Shown: positions 26,891 through 36,257 of the stretch, in pieces
Position numbering within the stretch: position 1 is the stretch's first letter
How the letters are laid out: every line of letters begins with the position of its first letter
Assembly (NCBI GenBank): GCA_012840075.1
Contig: DUMC01000131.1
Location: forward strand, 1 to 47,047
Origin: Clostridiaceae bacterium
GTDB lineage: Bacteria; Bacillota; Clostridia; Acetivibrionales; DUMC01
Length of the DNA stretch: 47,047 bases
Reading direction: 5' to 3'
The notes under the pieces: generated by a model
What the model was told of the DNA's origin: nothing
The model's database searches: none
What the model saw: the letters and a program-made list of their open reading frames with translations, nothing else
Translations under genes and position numbers: made by a program

Positions 26891-27868
26891 TTATAACTTT
26901 ACTACCTCATTATTAAGACTGGACTTATGCATGGCTATAATAACTTTTATGTTATACACTGCTTCATCAATTGAATTAAAAGGTTTAAGATTTTCCCTTA
27001 TGCATTTGTTAAAATGGGCTTGCTTGCTCATATTAGTATCAGCTACCGTTTCAACTTCTTGAACTTCATCATCATTCTTAGCCATTTTCACTTTCCTACC
27101 GCTTATTTCAATAACTCCTGCTGTTCCTAAAATTCCTTTTTCCATGCTATTTATAGGGCAAGACCAGCTAGTACCTAAAACACCGATACCACCGTTTTTA
27201 AACTTGAGAATAGCCCAGCAATTATCATCTGCGGTTATATTCGGATTAGGATTTGCTGATTGAATATTAGCATAAACGCTTTCTACTTCTCCCCCTATGG
27301 AAAGCATCCATTGCACTTCGTGAGTCATACATTCCAGCAGATGGCCCCCGCTTTTATTTTTATCCGTAAGCCAATCTTTATGAGTACCTAAGGATGAATT
27401 CAGTATATTGGCACTATGCATCCGCTTATCCCAAATAACTACCAGATCTCCTATTTTATTTTCTTTAAATAACCGGCGTGCCGTATCACCCGCAGGATTA
27501 TAACCTACGATATAACCAACTTGACACTTTACTCCTGCTTTATCAACAGCAGCCTTAATCTCAACGCAATCCTCATAACTTAAAGCAAGAGGTTTTTCCA
27601 CAAAGATATGTTTTCCTGCCTCAGCAGCGGCTATAGTCATTTCTTTATGGAGAAAAGGAGGAGTCAATATATAAACAATATCAACATCGGTTTTAAGTAA
27701 ATCTCGGTAATCAGTGAAAACCCTCGCTCCATGCTTTTCAGCAATTGCTTTGGCTGCATCCTCTCTTATATCGCATACTGCAGTTATCTTGCAATCATCC
27801 AGCTTGGCAATCTCACTTTCATGATTCTGTGCTATTTCTCCGGCACCAATTATTCCAATTTTAAACAT
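26891..27868 (-). CDS. Gfo/Idh/MocA-family oxidoreductase
   Basis: The 325-residue protein starts at ATG 27868, 9 bases after AAAGGAGG; GTG 27877 overlaps that site. The Rossmann domain is IGIIGAGEIAQNHE, the signature is EKPLALSYEDC (about 92-102), and the C-terminal domain has GGHLLECMTHEVQWM. It would catalyse NAD(P)-dependent oxidoreduction at a sugar or sugar-acid hydroxyl in the cytoplasm. It lies between an epimerase-type gene and the creatininase pair. The substrate is unknown. Confidence 0.88.
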   Translation of the reverse strand: MFKIGIIGAGEIAQNHESEIAKLDDCKITAVCDIREDAAKAIAEKHGARVFTDYRDLLKTDVDIVYILTPPFLHKEMTIAAAEAGKHIFVEKPLALSYEDCVEIKAAVDKAGVKCQVGYIVGYNPAGDTARRLFKENKIGDLVVIWDKRMHSANILNSSLGTHKDWLTDKNKSGGHLLECMTHEVQWMLSIGGEVESVYANIQSANPNPNITADDNCWAILKFKNGGIGVLGTSWSCPINSMEKGILGTAGVIEISGRKVKMAKNDDEVQEVETVADTNMSKQAHFNKCIRENLKPFNSIDEAVYNIKVIIAMHKSSLNNEVVKL

Positions 27869-27895
27869 AAGGTCCACCCTCCTTTAATTCATTTC

Positions 27896-28648
27896 TTAAT
27901 AACCTAAATTTCTGAGGACTTTCAACACATCCGCAAGATGAGTATTTGAACCATCCTTTGGCCCTATTTCTATGCACCCGGGTCCTGAAAATCCTTTTTT
28001 ATTAAGAATATTTAAAATAGCATACAAGGGCATTTCATTGACTGATATTTCACGAGCGCCCTTAATATGAATTGCCTTCACTATATCAACCCAAACTCGC
28101 AGTTGCTCTACCGGTTCTTCTCCTGCAAATATACAGTTACCCATATCGTAATACAACCCTATAGCAGGATGTTCAATTTTTCTGACCAATTTCCCCAGTA
28201 CATTTGTCTTAAAGCGGCCTACCGGCTCCAATGCCAAGTATATATTCCTTTCTTGTGCGTAATCGGCTATTTCTTTTAGCTCATTTTTATATATATCGCA
28301 ATACTCATTAACATCATCTGAAGACTCCTTTGTAGCCAGCAGAATCACTTCTCCTCCAAGAAGTGCGGTTATATCGATAACCTTTTTTAATTGTTCTAAA
28401 ATTACCTTTCTTTTTTCTATTGTCATCGTCGCAAAACCGGGAAAGTGACCTACGCTTGTAGTTATAAACGGAATTCCTGTTTCATTAACCATTCGTTGGT
28501 AATTCCTTACATCCTCCTTGGTAAGATTATCAATCATCTCAGGTGTAAATGTTAATTCCATAAAATCATATCCCAGACCTTTTAACACCCACATCTTCTC
28601 CTGTAGGCTGCATCCTGCAATACAATCATCTCTGACTCCTATTTTCAC
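27896..28648 (-). CDS. Sugar phosphate isomerase/epimerase-like TIM barrel
   Basis: The 250-residue protein of the xylose-isomerase-like TIM-barrel superfamily has the typical strands LALEPVGRF (metal Glu), YYDMGNCIFAGE (Asp), AIHIKGAR (His) and GCIEIGPKDG (Glu). These carboxylate and His positions normally bind a divalent metal. It probably isomerises or epimerises a keto-sugar. A second member of the superfamily follows upstream at 28682-29491, sharing the usual metal positions but little else. Confidence 0.8.
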   Translation of the reverse strand: MKIGVRDDCIAGCSLQEKMWVLKGLGYDFMELTFTPEMIDNLTKEDVRNYQRMVNETGIPFITTSVGHFPGFATMTIEKRKVILEQLKKVIDITALLGGEVILLATKESSDDVNEYCDIYKNELKEIADYAQERNIYLALEPVGRFKTNVLGKLVRKIEHPAIGLYYDMGNCIFAGEEPVEQLRVWVDIVKAIHIKGAREISVNEMPLYAILNILNKKGFSGPGCIEIGPKDGSNTHLADVLKVLRNLGY

Positions 28649-28681
28649 AATAAATTCACTCCTTCATCCAAAAATTCATAT

Positions 28682-29491
28682 TTATAGCCCAAGTTCACTT
28701 CCAAGTTTGTTAAGGTATTCTATGCTTCTTCTGAACCCCTCTTCAGGAGTTGATTTTCCTTCATACTCTATGCAATATGCACCGCTGTAACCAACTTCTA
28801 TTAGCTTTTTCAATATGGCGTGAAAATCTAAGTCGCCTTCTCCCACAGCAGTACCATAGCGTTTTTCCGAACTAATACAGCAATCTTTAAGATGAGTATG
28901 ATAGATTCTCTTGTTTATCTTTTCAATGGCTTCTATAACATCCACGTTGTAATATGTAAAATTAGCAGTGTCCAGGGTTACACCAAACATAGGTGAATTG
29001 ATTTCATCTAAAATCGTTAACATAGCTTCCAAATCATTACCAAACTGACCGTGACTTTCCACAGCAAGCCTCATACCTCTTTTTTCAGCATACTCGACAC
29101 AAGGTTTTAGACCTTCTAAAACCGCATCCACACATTCTCTCCAGGTTCTACCTTCAGGCACCTTTCCTCCTGAAAAAATCCGAACAAGTTTAACACCGTA
29201 TAACTCAGCCAAATCAATCTGAGCCATGGAGTGTTCAATCTGCTGGCGCCGCTCTCTTTTATCAAATACAAGGAATTCAGTGTGAGGAGATATAGCCACA
29301 ATTTCAAGTCCAAGCTCATCCAGAAGTTTTAGCGTTTTCTCCCTGATTTCAACAGTGTCTAGTGTATCCACATGGTAACAAGGATCATGTGTTATGATCT
29401 CCACTCCTTTTAATCCAAGACCGGCCATAGACCTAAATACTGATTCCCTGTCAAGTGCACGATAGCAATATGTATTAGCTGCAAGTTTCAT
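28682..29491 (-). CDS. Sugar phosphate isomerase/epimerase-like TIM barrel (second copy)
   Basis: The 269-residue protein has the metal-binding pattern AVESHGQFG (Glu), GVTLDTANFTYYN (Asp), YHTHLKDC (His) and YCIEYEGK (Glu) of the xylose-isomerase-like superfamily. It probably acts in series with its neighbour on a sugar or inositol-type intermediate. An AGGAGG site precedes ATG 29491. It is 33 bases upstream of the next epimerase-like gene, so the two are cotranscribed. Confidence 0.82.
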   Translation of the reverse strand: MKLAANTYCYRALDRESVFRSMAGLGLKGVEIITHDPCYHVDTLDTVEIREKTLKLLDELGLEIVAISPHTEFLVFDKRERRQQIEHSMAQIDLAELYGVKLVRIFSGGKVPEGRTWRECVDAVLEGLKPCVEYAEKRGMRLAVESHGQFGNDLEAMLTILDEINSPMFGVTLDTANFTYYNVDVIEAIEKINKRIYHTHLKDCCISSEKRYGTAVGEGDLDFHAILKKLIEVGYSGAYCIEYEGKSTPEEGFRRSIEYLNKLGSELGL

Positions 29492-29539
29492 ATTTATCCT
29501 CCTCGTATAGTATTATTTTTTAATAAATTTATATCTAAT

Positions 29540-29558
29540 TTCCAGTTAATAACTGGAA
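29540..29558 (-). promoter_or_regulatory. Small perfect hairpin between the acetyltransferase-like fragment and the epimerase genes
   Basis: TTCCAGTT and AACTGGAA (8 bp) are separated by three bases. No U-run follows, so it is not a standard terminator. It could be an RNA-processing or regulatory stem inside the operon, or an operator. Confidence 0.35.
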
Positions 29559-29583
29559 GTTAAATTGTTCACTTTAAAGTTAT

Positions 29584-29829
29584 TCACACCCTATCGGGAC
29601 CCCAATAGACTGCTTTCTTTCCATCAAAAATAGTATCCAGAATCTGAATCTCAACAGGACTTAACCCCGCATCAATGTTCAGTTCTGAAAATTTCGACAA
29701 GTGAAATATTAGACTGAAAAACTGCTGTTGTGTCATTTTAATTTCCTTTAACGTACTTAATTTTTCTTTAATCCTTATAATTCCGTTTTTAATTTCAACA
29801 TAAGCGCTCTGTCCATCACAGCTTATCAT
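29584..29829 (-). pseudogene. C-terminal fragment, possibly from an Eis-like GNAT acetyltransferase
   Basis: An 81-codon frame begins at an ATG inside a longer open stretch. It reads AYVEIKNGIIRIKEK, then a helix, then LSPVEIQILDTIFDG and YWGPDRV. The pattern resembles the sterol-carrier-like tail of Eis-type GNAT proteins, though recognition is weak. The frame is identical to that of the truncated solute-binding protein upstream and starts immediately after that protein's TAA. The two were probably joined by a deletion that removed the end of one gene and the front of the other. Confidence 0.45.
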
Positions 29830-29865
29830 AAAATCAGCATTTGCTGCTTTTCCAAAACTGTTAAG

Positions 29866-30822
29866 TTAATACTCACCATAGTGCATTATTGCTTTACCTG
29901 CAGAAAACTGGTTTATTCCATAATCCCATTGGGCATCTTCAGGCCAGATTTCAGCTACCTTATAAACATGATGCAAATCATAATAGAACTGAAGTGCATC
30001 ATAAACCTTTTGATCGTTAAATGCTACATAATAATCTCCTTGATCGTCAACTCCTATAATTCTTCCGCCGTTACTAAATATTAAATCCTGTGGATTTACC
30101 CTTGAAAGACCCCATCGATCGATTTTACCATCGCCATCGAAGTCTTTAGTTGCTGCTATTGCAATTTCAAGCATCTTATCCCATGTCCACTGATTGTTCT
30201 TATACAGTTCATACGGATCCTCAAAACCTTCTTCCTTAAACATCTTTTTATTAAAGAATACACCGCCTTGTGCTTGTCCGTAGGTATTAGAACATGCGTA
30301 TATTTTGCCTTTATACGTACTTGTTTGGATAACAGCCCTGTTCCACTTTGGATGATCAAAATTAATGTAATCACTTAGCGGAAGCAGATAATTCTTTGCC
30401 ATCAATGACGGCATAACATCCGGTGTAGGATTAAACCAAAGTTCTCCTAAAGGATCTCCGGCCATTGTGGTTGTCATAAACTTCTCATTATACTCAGCGT
30501 TTGGAACTACAATATACTCGAATTTTACATTATACGTTTTTTCACAATAAGCTTGTCGTTCTAACATAAAATCGCCGTATTTCGAAGCTCCCGGGGTAGG
30601 TTCTTCATTCCATCTTGCAACTATTCTGAATGGTCTGCCTCCTAAATCAATAGGAGCAGTTTTTGGTGCAGTTGTTTCTTCTTTGGCCGTCTGATCCTTA
30701 GTTTCTGTAGTTGTAGGTGCAGTATCCTCTTTTTGCGAAGTTTGTGATGTCGATACCTGGCATGCTGTAGTAATTGAAATTAACATAAGTGTGGCTAGAA
30801 TAATAGCAATTATTTTTTTCAT
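29866..30822 (-). pseudogene. Extracellular solute-binding lipoprotein, C-terminally truncated
   Basis: The 318-residue protein has a lipoprotein signal with Cys21 (SITTAC), a Thr/Glu-rich linker (about 22-58) and the N-lobe of a family 1-type sugar-binding protein. It includes an EF-hand-like loop DFDGDGKIDRWG. It stops at FSAGKAIMHYGEY, where family members usually continue another 130-180 residues. It probably served the two permeases upstream (30949-32926) and may no longer bind sugar. A GGGGG site precedes ATG 30822. Frame continuity with the downstream fragment points to a deletion near 29,850-29,870. A short functional form cannot be excluded. Confidence 0.65.
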
Positions 30823-30948
30823 CTTTATACCCCCTATTTTTTATTTTTTTATGATTTTTTATATAAATTTTTTATTAGCCTTATTGGAATTATTTATAAA
30901 TTGAAATGTGCTGCTAGTTTTTATTACCAATTTGATACCAATCAGCTA

Positions 30949-31929
30949 TCAACCAACTATTCCCGAACGCTCAATACTTTCGATAAAATACTTCTGAGCG
31001 AATGCATATAATATAAGCAGAGGGAATATGACCAGAAGCATACCCACATTATCAAGCAATGACCTATATACCGGACTAAACTCATGAATACCCTCTGTAA
31101 TTCTTAAAAACTGTTGATAATTGTCAGTTAGCGCACTTAGAGCCGAAGAAAGCACTTGATTCTTAACCCAGAACAAATTCGCATAAAACGTATCATTCCA
31201 TTGCCACACAATTGAAAACAGAACGGTAGTTACAAGAACAGGAGTAGCACTAGGCAACATTACACTATAGAACGTCTTAAAAACTCCTGCACCATCCACC
31301 ATAGCTGCTTCTTCAATTTCCTTTGGCATTTGCCTGAAAAACTGCCTTATCATGTAAATATACAGTCCGTTCCTTATTCCCATGCAGGTGGCTGAAGTTA
31401 GTATATAAGGCCAATATGTATCCAGCAATCTTAAAATTCTGAAATTCATGTAAAGCGGAACCATTATTGTTTGTGGCGGTACCAGTAGCGTAAAAATTAC
31501 TAATGAGAACAGCAAACTTCTTCCTGGAAAACGAAAGCGTGCAAAACCATATCCAACCAATGTACAGGAAATCGTCTGCAGTACCGTGGTAAATAATACC
31601 ACTTTAACCGTATTCATAAAGGTATGCCAATAATTCATATATTCCAGTGCTATTTTTACATTCTCCAGAGTAAGATTTTTAGGTATCCATTTTACAGTAC
31701 GATCATATAAATCCTTCTGATCCATGAAGAACATGGAAATCTTCATTAACAGAGGATATAGTATTATAAAGGAAATACCTATGATTAAGACAGCTCGTAC
31801 TATGCTCCATGCCATAAGTTTAAGTCTTCCTACTGACGCATATCTTATAAGTATTTTATACCATCTATATTCCTTTAGGTCTGCTTTTCTTTTATTAAAA
31901 ACTGTTATAACTCTTATAATATTATCCAA
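30949..31929 (-). CDS. Carbohydrate ABC transporter permease, MalG type (second transporter)
   Basis: The protein has about six transmembrane helices and the EAA loop EEAAMVDGAGVFKTFYSVML (about 210-229), which docks to the ATPase subunit. TTG 31929 lies 6 bases after GGGGGAG and is the likely start. TTG 31962 gives a longer frame but has no site. It pairs with the MalF-type permease upstream. No ATPase gene is in the window, so a shared MsmK/UgpC-type ATPase encoded elsewhere is presumed. Confidence 0.88.
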   Translation of the reverse strand: MDNIIRVITVFNKRKADLKEYRWYKILIRYASVGRLKLMAWSIVRAVLIIGISFIILYPLLMKISMFFMDQKDLYDRTVKWIPKNLTLENVKIALEYMNYWHTFMNTVKVVLFTTVLQTISCTLVGYGFARFRFPGRSLLFSLVIFTLLVPPQTIMVPLYMNFRILRLLDTYWPYILTSATCMGIRNGLYIYMIRQFFRQMPKEIEEAAMVDGAGVFKTFYSVMLPSATPVLVTTVLFSIVWQWNDTFYANLFWVKNQVLSSALSALTDNYQQFLRITEGIHEFSPVYRSLLDNVGMLLVIFPLLILYAFAQKYFIESIERSGIVG

Positions 31930-32014
31930 AGTAAACTCCCCCAGTCTTTTGACATCGCGCAATGTTTGATTAAGCTTTTATTCTAGATTAATGTTTTTAT
32001 TCTTAAATCACGTA

Positions 32015-32926
32015 TTATTCGTAATAAAACACTCTTTTTGAGATTATTCTCACTATAATCAATAATAATATAGATACAACTATAAAATAAATCCATGCTA
32101 AAGCCGCACTATAAGTAAAATTAGCTAAAACAAAGGCCGTCGTTCTTATTGTCTCCATTACTACATTTTTAGGCGACATAAAATAATCAATAACAGTATA
32201 AACTACACAAGTCAGTATGTACGGACTCAACATTGGAAAAGTTATTTTCCAAAAATTCTCCCAACCGGTAGCTCCCTCTATATTCGAAGCTTCAAAAAGT
32301 GACGGCGGTATTGTTTGCAAGGCTGATAAAAATACCAATATTTGGACTCCGGACATGCTTACTATATCGTTTATCCTATTTACGGCACTGGTTATGTAAT
32401 TTACCATTGTCGGATGCAGACCTATTTCCAGCAAATAGTGAGACAGCCTAAAACTCCCGAGCACAGTAGAAGTTTCAACATTTTGATTAATTACTCCCAG
32501 TGTCATTACATAGTTTCTTAAATAGTCAGTCGATTCCATTGTAGCAATAATACCGGATGACATAACAACCGGAAGAAAGAATATAACTCTCGCAAGCGTT
32601 CTACCCCTAAATTTTTGATTTAGCAACACGGAAGAAAAGAAGCTGAAGAAAATCACAAGGGGAACATCCATTAACATATTACCTACCGATTCAACAAGTT
32701 CTCGGTTAAAAGTCGGGTCTACCAGGAACGCATCACGATAGTTCTTAATACCAACTCTGCTAAGTTCATAACCTGTAGTATGTATTGTCATCCTGCTAAA
32801 GCTGAATATAGCTGATAATATCATAGGATATGCGAAAAACAATACAAACCCTATTAAAAACGGAAGTATAAATATTATTCCCGACCAAGCTCTTTTTTGT
32901 TGCAGTGTAAGACCTTTCTTGGGCAT
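32015..32926 (-). CDS. Carbohydrate ABC transporter permease, MalF/LplB type (second transporter)
   Basis: The 303-residue permease has six predicted helices and the EAA-like loop FEASNIEGATGWENFWKITF (about 217-236). It starts IIFILPFLIGFVLFFAYPMI, as in LplB/UgpA proteins. AAGGAGG precedes ATG 32926. It begins two bases after the end of the DUF5696 gene, so translation is probably coupled. Confidence 0.9.
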   Translation of the reverse strand: MPKKGLTLQQKRAWSGIIFILPFLIGFVLFFAYPMILSAIFSFSRMTIHTTGYELSRVGIKNYRDAFLVDPTFNRELVESVGNMLMDVPLVIFFSFFSSVLLNQKFRGRTLARVIFFLPVVMSSGIIATMESTDYLRNYVMTLGVINQNVETSTVLGSFRLSHYLLEIGLHPTMVNYITSAVNRINDIVSMSGVQILVFLSALQTIPPSLFEASNIEGATGWENFWKITFPMLSPYILTCVVYTVIDYFMSPKNVVMETIRTTAFVLANFTYSAALAWIYFIVVSILLLIIVRIISKRVFYYE

Positions 32927-32927
32927 T

Positions 32928-35495
32928 CTACTTACCTCCTTCTGCTACAACTTCAAAGCTCTTTCCGTCAATTTTTATACCTTTCGTATAAAACGGCTTG
33001 TCACCATAATTCACCACTATTTCTTTACCATTCTCATAAATTGTTCGGTACACTTTATCTCCTATTTTCTCATGACCTATAATCATCTGATCTTGTACAT
33101 CCCTCAGTGCAAGATTTATTTTTTCATACAAGTCTATGGCTATATCATACCAATCCTTATAGTTTACAGAATACAGGTCTCGATATGCTGTATCTTTAAG
33201 TATTGAAGACTCTGCATGTATCCATGTAAAATACAAACATGCACCTGTCTCCACGGTTTTTAATATGTTTTCTATGTAATCCCCGGCAAGATTCACAGGT
33301 TCACCCGAATATTCGATAAAACCATGGACAACTATCTGATAAAATGGTATGCTTTCGTCTGCAATAATAAATTTACTATCAGTAAGCGGCATATTGACAA
33401 TGTTGTCCACGTATGGAAGCATATAAGCGTTACATCCATTTACCATTAAATTTATACCGTTTCTCTGAAATTTCTCTCCTTGCTGCATAACAATTTCTTT
33501 TGCTTCTTGCCTGTCGACAAGATTTCTCTCATTGAAATCCGAATATAGTACTTCTCCCATTACTCTCAGTGAAATGTTTCCAATTCCGTAATTTTTATAT
33601 TTATTTATAAAATTGCTCACATAATAGTCAAGTTTTGAAGGAGAAAGTAGATACCAGCCTTCTTCTCCGCGTACCGGTTGAAAATTTGCAATATTGAAAT
33701 TTTTTAGTTTGACAGAATCCTTACTCAAGTAGCGTGCTGAATTCTCTTTTATACTGAAAAGAAACGGCACTCTGTACATATACATAAAAGATACATCAGG
33801 ATAGAACTTACCATCCAACGTCTTGATTGTATCAACCAGTTTATTGAAACCCTTCTTTCCCCCCAATTTCCCTTCAATGTTTATATTCGTCGGGAAAACA
33901 TGGTCAATTCCACCGTTAAACCAGCCGCTAAATTTCAGGTTTATATTATCAATTCCGTCTTCTGAAAGTTCGGTAATTATCTGTGAAGCCTGTTCAAACG
34001 TAGTCAATGGCTCCAGGACTTTTCTAGGTATACCAAGTATGGATTTATGCCTATAAATGGCTCCGATCAACTCCAGGTTGAAAGGTATGTTGCTTTTCGG
34101 TTCAATTTTTTTGCCAAGCATTCCTTTTTCAATTAAGTAATTCCTGTAATATTCCGCCATACCTATATAACCGGCTTTTTCCCCGTGCAAAAATGCAAAT
34201 CTTATAACTATATCCTTTTGGTAAGGCCTTTTTTGATATACTTTGATTTTATCCACTTCAGTCTCTCTTCCAAAAGAAACTTCCGTCCAAGGAAGTACCG
34301 TAAATTCGCTGTATACACTGCTATAAGAATTTAAAACACCACCTATCGAAGCTCCGATACTTGCCATAGCATCACCTTCTTCTATTATGGCGAAGAAGGC
34401 ACTGTTATCTTTCTTTAATCCAAAAACGGGAAGGTAAGCCTGATATGCTATTTGAACCTTTTCTTTTTGCCTGATAGAACTATCAAACCCATAAACCGGA
34501 GCTTTATAACTCATACCCACTTTATTCGGATTATTTAAATTTATTAAAGCTCCTGATCCGTCCGGTATAAAAATATAACCATTATCTGACATTTTAGCAG
34601 CGCCGAAATATTCCAGCACTCTAACAGTAGTAAGTGGAAATTCCCTTTCGTAATGTATTTCACTACACGGTATTCTAACTATTAAATTTTCACCTTCCAG
34701 GGTGTATTCAATGGGTATTATGAACTTGGGCGTCAATACTACTTCTGCTATTATTTCATTCTCTGTGTTATCAAATATTAGATCTTCTTGTGTATAGCCT
34801 GCTTCTGCTAAAATTCGGTAAACAGCAGGAATTTCATATACATATATGTATTTATCCAGCACATACAGGTCAGTATTTTTTATATTTACATAGGTATTTA
34901 TGAGGTTTTGTTTTTCTTCTTCACTTTTCGCATCATTCAAGGATACTAATTGATACTTGGTCAGCAAGAATTGTCTATCTTCTTCATCTTCAACCTTGGA
35001 CAGTATAAGAGATTCAAATCGTTCCTTGCTGATCACTTTCGGGAGCGAATTTATATCAATCTTTTTTATTCCTATATCATATAAAACTTTTACGCCATTC
35101 TCAATCTCTGAGATTGTAAATTGATTGGCTTTAATACAATCATTCGCATTATCCATGCTACCGGGCTGTCCTTTTGAATTATAGTAACTCAACGCTAATT
35201 GAGAACCAAGTCTCATCTTGTTTTCCGCATTCGCAATACTATCTGATTGCCTGTCAGGCGGATTTGAATAAAATACTGCTCCTGTACGTTTATCCTTCAC
35301 AGCTATCTCAGTAGTATCGAAATCCATGTATAACATGAGGTACTGATTTTCAGCTACTAACTTCATCTTATCCGGAACGCTCGAAGACACGTTTGCAGCC
35401 CCACCGGAATTATCTGCAAGGACACCGATATTTAAATAGCATATTGTAGATATAATCAATAGCAGCGCAATTACTAGTTTAACATTCGGCTTCAA
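32928..35495 (-). CDS. DUF5696-domain exported protein
   Basis: The 855-residue protein has an N-terminal signal or anchor helix (about 7-26). A beta-rich part follows with YFGAAKMSDNGYIFIPDGSG (about 307-326), then a TIM-barrel-like part with KFSGWFNGGIDHVFP, characteristic of DUF5696 proteins. These recur beside YIP1 and NHL proteins in sugar-transport operons of Paenibacillus and clostridia. The function is unknown; an exported glycoside-binding or hydrolase role is possible. TTG 35495 is 7 bases after GGGGG. It overlaps none of its neighbours but is separated by only 1 and 23 bases. Confidence 0.8.
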   Translation of the reverse strand: MKPNVKLVIALLLIISTICYLNIGVLADNSGGAANVSSSVPDKMKLVAENQYLMLYMDFDTTEIAVKDKRTGAVFYSNPPDRQSDSIANAENKMRLGSQLALSYYNSKGQPGSMDNANDCIKANQFTISEIENGVKVLYDIGIKKIDINSLPKVISKERFESLILSKVEDEEDRQFLLTKYQLVSLNDAKSEEEKQNLINTYVNIKNTDLYVLDKYIYVYEIPAVYRILAEAGYTQEDLIFDNTENEIIAEVVLTPKFIIPIEYTLEGENLIVRIPCSEIHYEREFPLTTVRVLEYFGAAKMSDNGYIFIPDGSGALINLNNPNKVGMSYKAPVYGFDSSIRQKEKVQIAYQAYLPVFGLKKDNSAFFAIIEEGDAMASIGASIGGVLNSYSSVYSEFTVLPWTEVSFGRETEVDKIKVYQKRPYQKDIVIRFAFLHGEKAGYIGMAEYYRNYLIEKGMLGKKIEPKSNIPFNLELIGAIYRHKSILGIPRKVLEPLTTFEQASQIITELSEDGIDNINLKFSGWFNGGIDHVFPTNINIEGKLGGKKGFNKLVDTIKTLDGKFYPDVSFMYMYRVPFLFSIKENSARYLSKDSVKLKNFNIANFQPVRGEEGWYLLSPSKLDYYVSNFINKYKNYGIGNISLRVMGEVLYSDFNERNLVDRQEAKEIVMQQGEKFQRNGINLMVNGCNAYMLPYVDNIVNMPLTDSKFIIADESIPFYQIVVHGFIEYSGEPVNLAGDYIENILKTVETGACLYFTWIHAESSILKDTAYRDLYSVNYKDWYDIAIDLYEKINLALRDVQDQMIIGHEKIGDKVYRTIYENGKEIVVNYGDKPFYTKGIKIDGKSFEVVAEGGK

Positions 35496-35518
35496 GATAG
35501 CTCCCCCTTATATTCTCT

Positions 35519-36142
35519 TTATATCCTATAAATAATTTCTTTGTATATTGTATCAACGAAACCGCTTATTTCCAAAATCAAGTTGATAAATAACATCCCT
35601 ATGAAAATTATAATCATTATGCCTATTACCGAAAGAACCATCGTCCCAAAAGTTTTTCCCGGCTCATATTGGTGTGTTACCATTGTACCAACATATAACA
35701 GGAACGCAGTCCATAAAATTGCAATAGCTTGGAATGTATACAACAGCGGTCCTTCTTCCAGAGTAATGTAATTACTTATAATAGATAATGGAAAATTAAT
35801 CAGTATCAACGGAACTAAGGAATATGAGGTGGCAATCACTATATCCCTAAAGGTACCTTCACCCTCCATTAGTGAGGTCAAGCACCAGGAAGATACGCAC
35901 CATAGGAAAAACGGCAGCACTACCCTCATACTTTCATTTAGAACATTTAACCTGCTAACGTCGTTGTAATTGAACAAAAACCCTGTATTTTGCCTGGAAA
36001 AGATAACAGTAAGTATTAACAATAACAATATTATTATCGCGGATTTTAAATTTCCTCTCTTCTCATACTTCAAATCCCAGAATCCGTCAAAGGGGTGAAA
36101 AATCACATGTAAAGAATATCTCAAGCTTTCTAAAAGTTCCAC
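35519..36142 (-). CDS. YIP1-family integral membrane protein
   Basis: The 207-residue protein has about five hydrophobic helices and the YIP1-like opening YSLHVIFHPFDGFWDLKYEKRG. It belongs to the bacterial YIP1 domain family of unknown function. Start GTG 36142 lies 8 bases after GAGGGGG. Its fixed place between the NHL protein and the DUF5696 protein suggests a three-part membrane module associated with the transporters. Confidence 0.8.
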   Translation of the reverse strand: MELLESLRYSLHVIFHPFDGFWDLKYEKRGNLKSAIIILLLLILTVIFSRQNTGFLFNYNDVSRLNVLNESMRVVLPFFLWCVSSWCLTSLMEGEGTFRDIVIATSYSLVPLILINFPLSIISNYITLEEGPLLYTFQAIAILWTAFLLYVGTMVTHQYEPGKTFGTMVLSVIGIMIIIFIGMLFINLILEISGFVDTIYKEIIYRI

Positions 36143-36257
36143 CGATATGGCCCCCTCTTATTTATCCATTTATCCTTTAAAATTAATCTTTTACATATTT
36201 TTTATATATTTTTACATTTTCTTTTTATATTTTTACATATTTCATATTTACCGTCTT

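Noticed and set aside
29540-29558. Terminator within the catabolic run
   Set aside because: The 8-bp hairpin lacks a following U-run on the minus strand.
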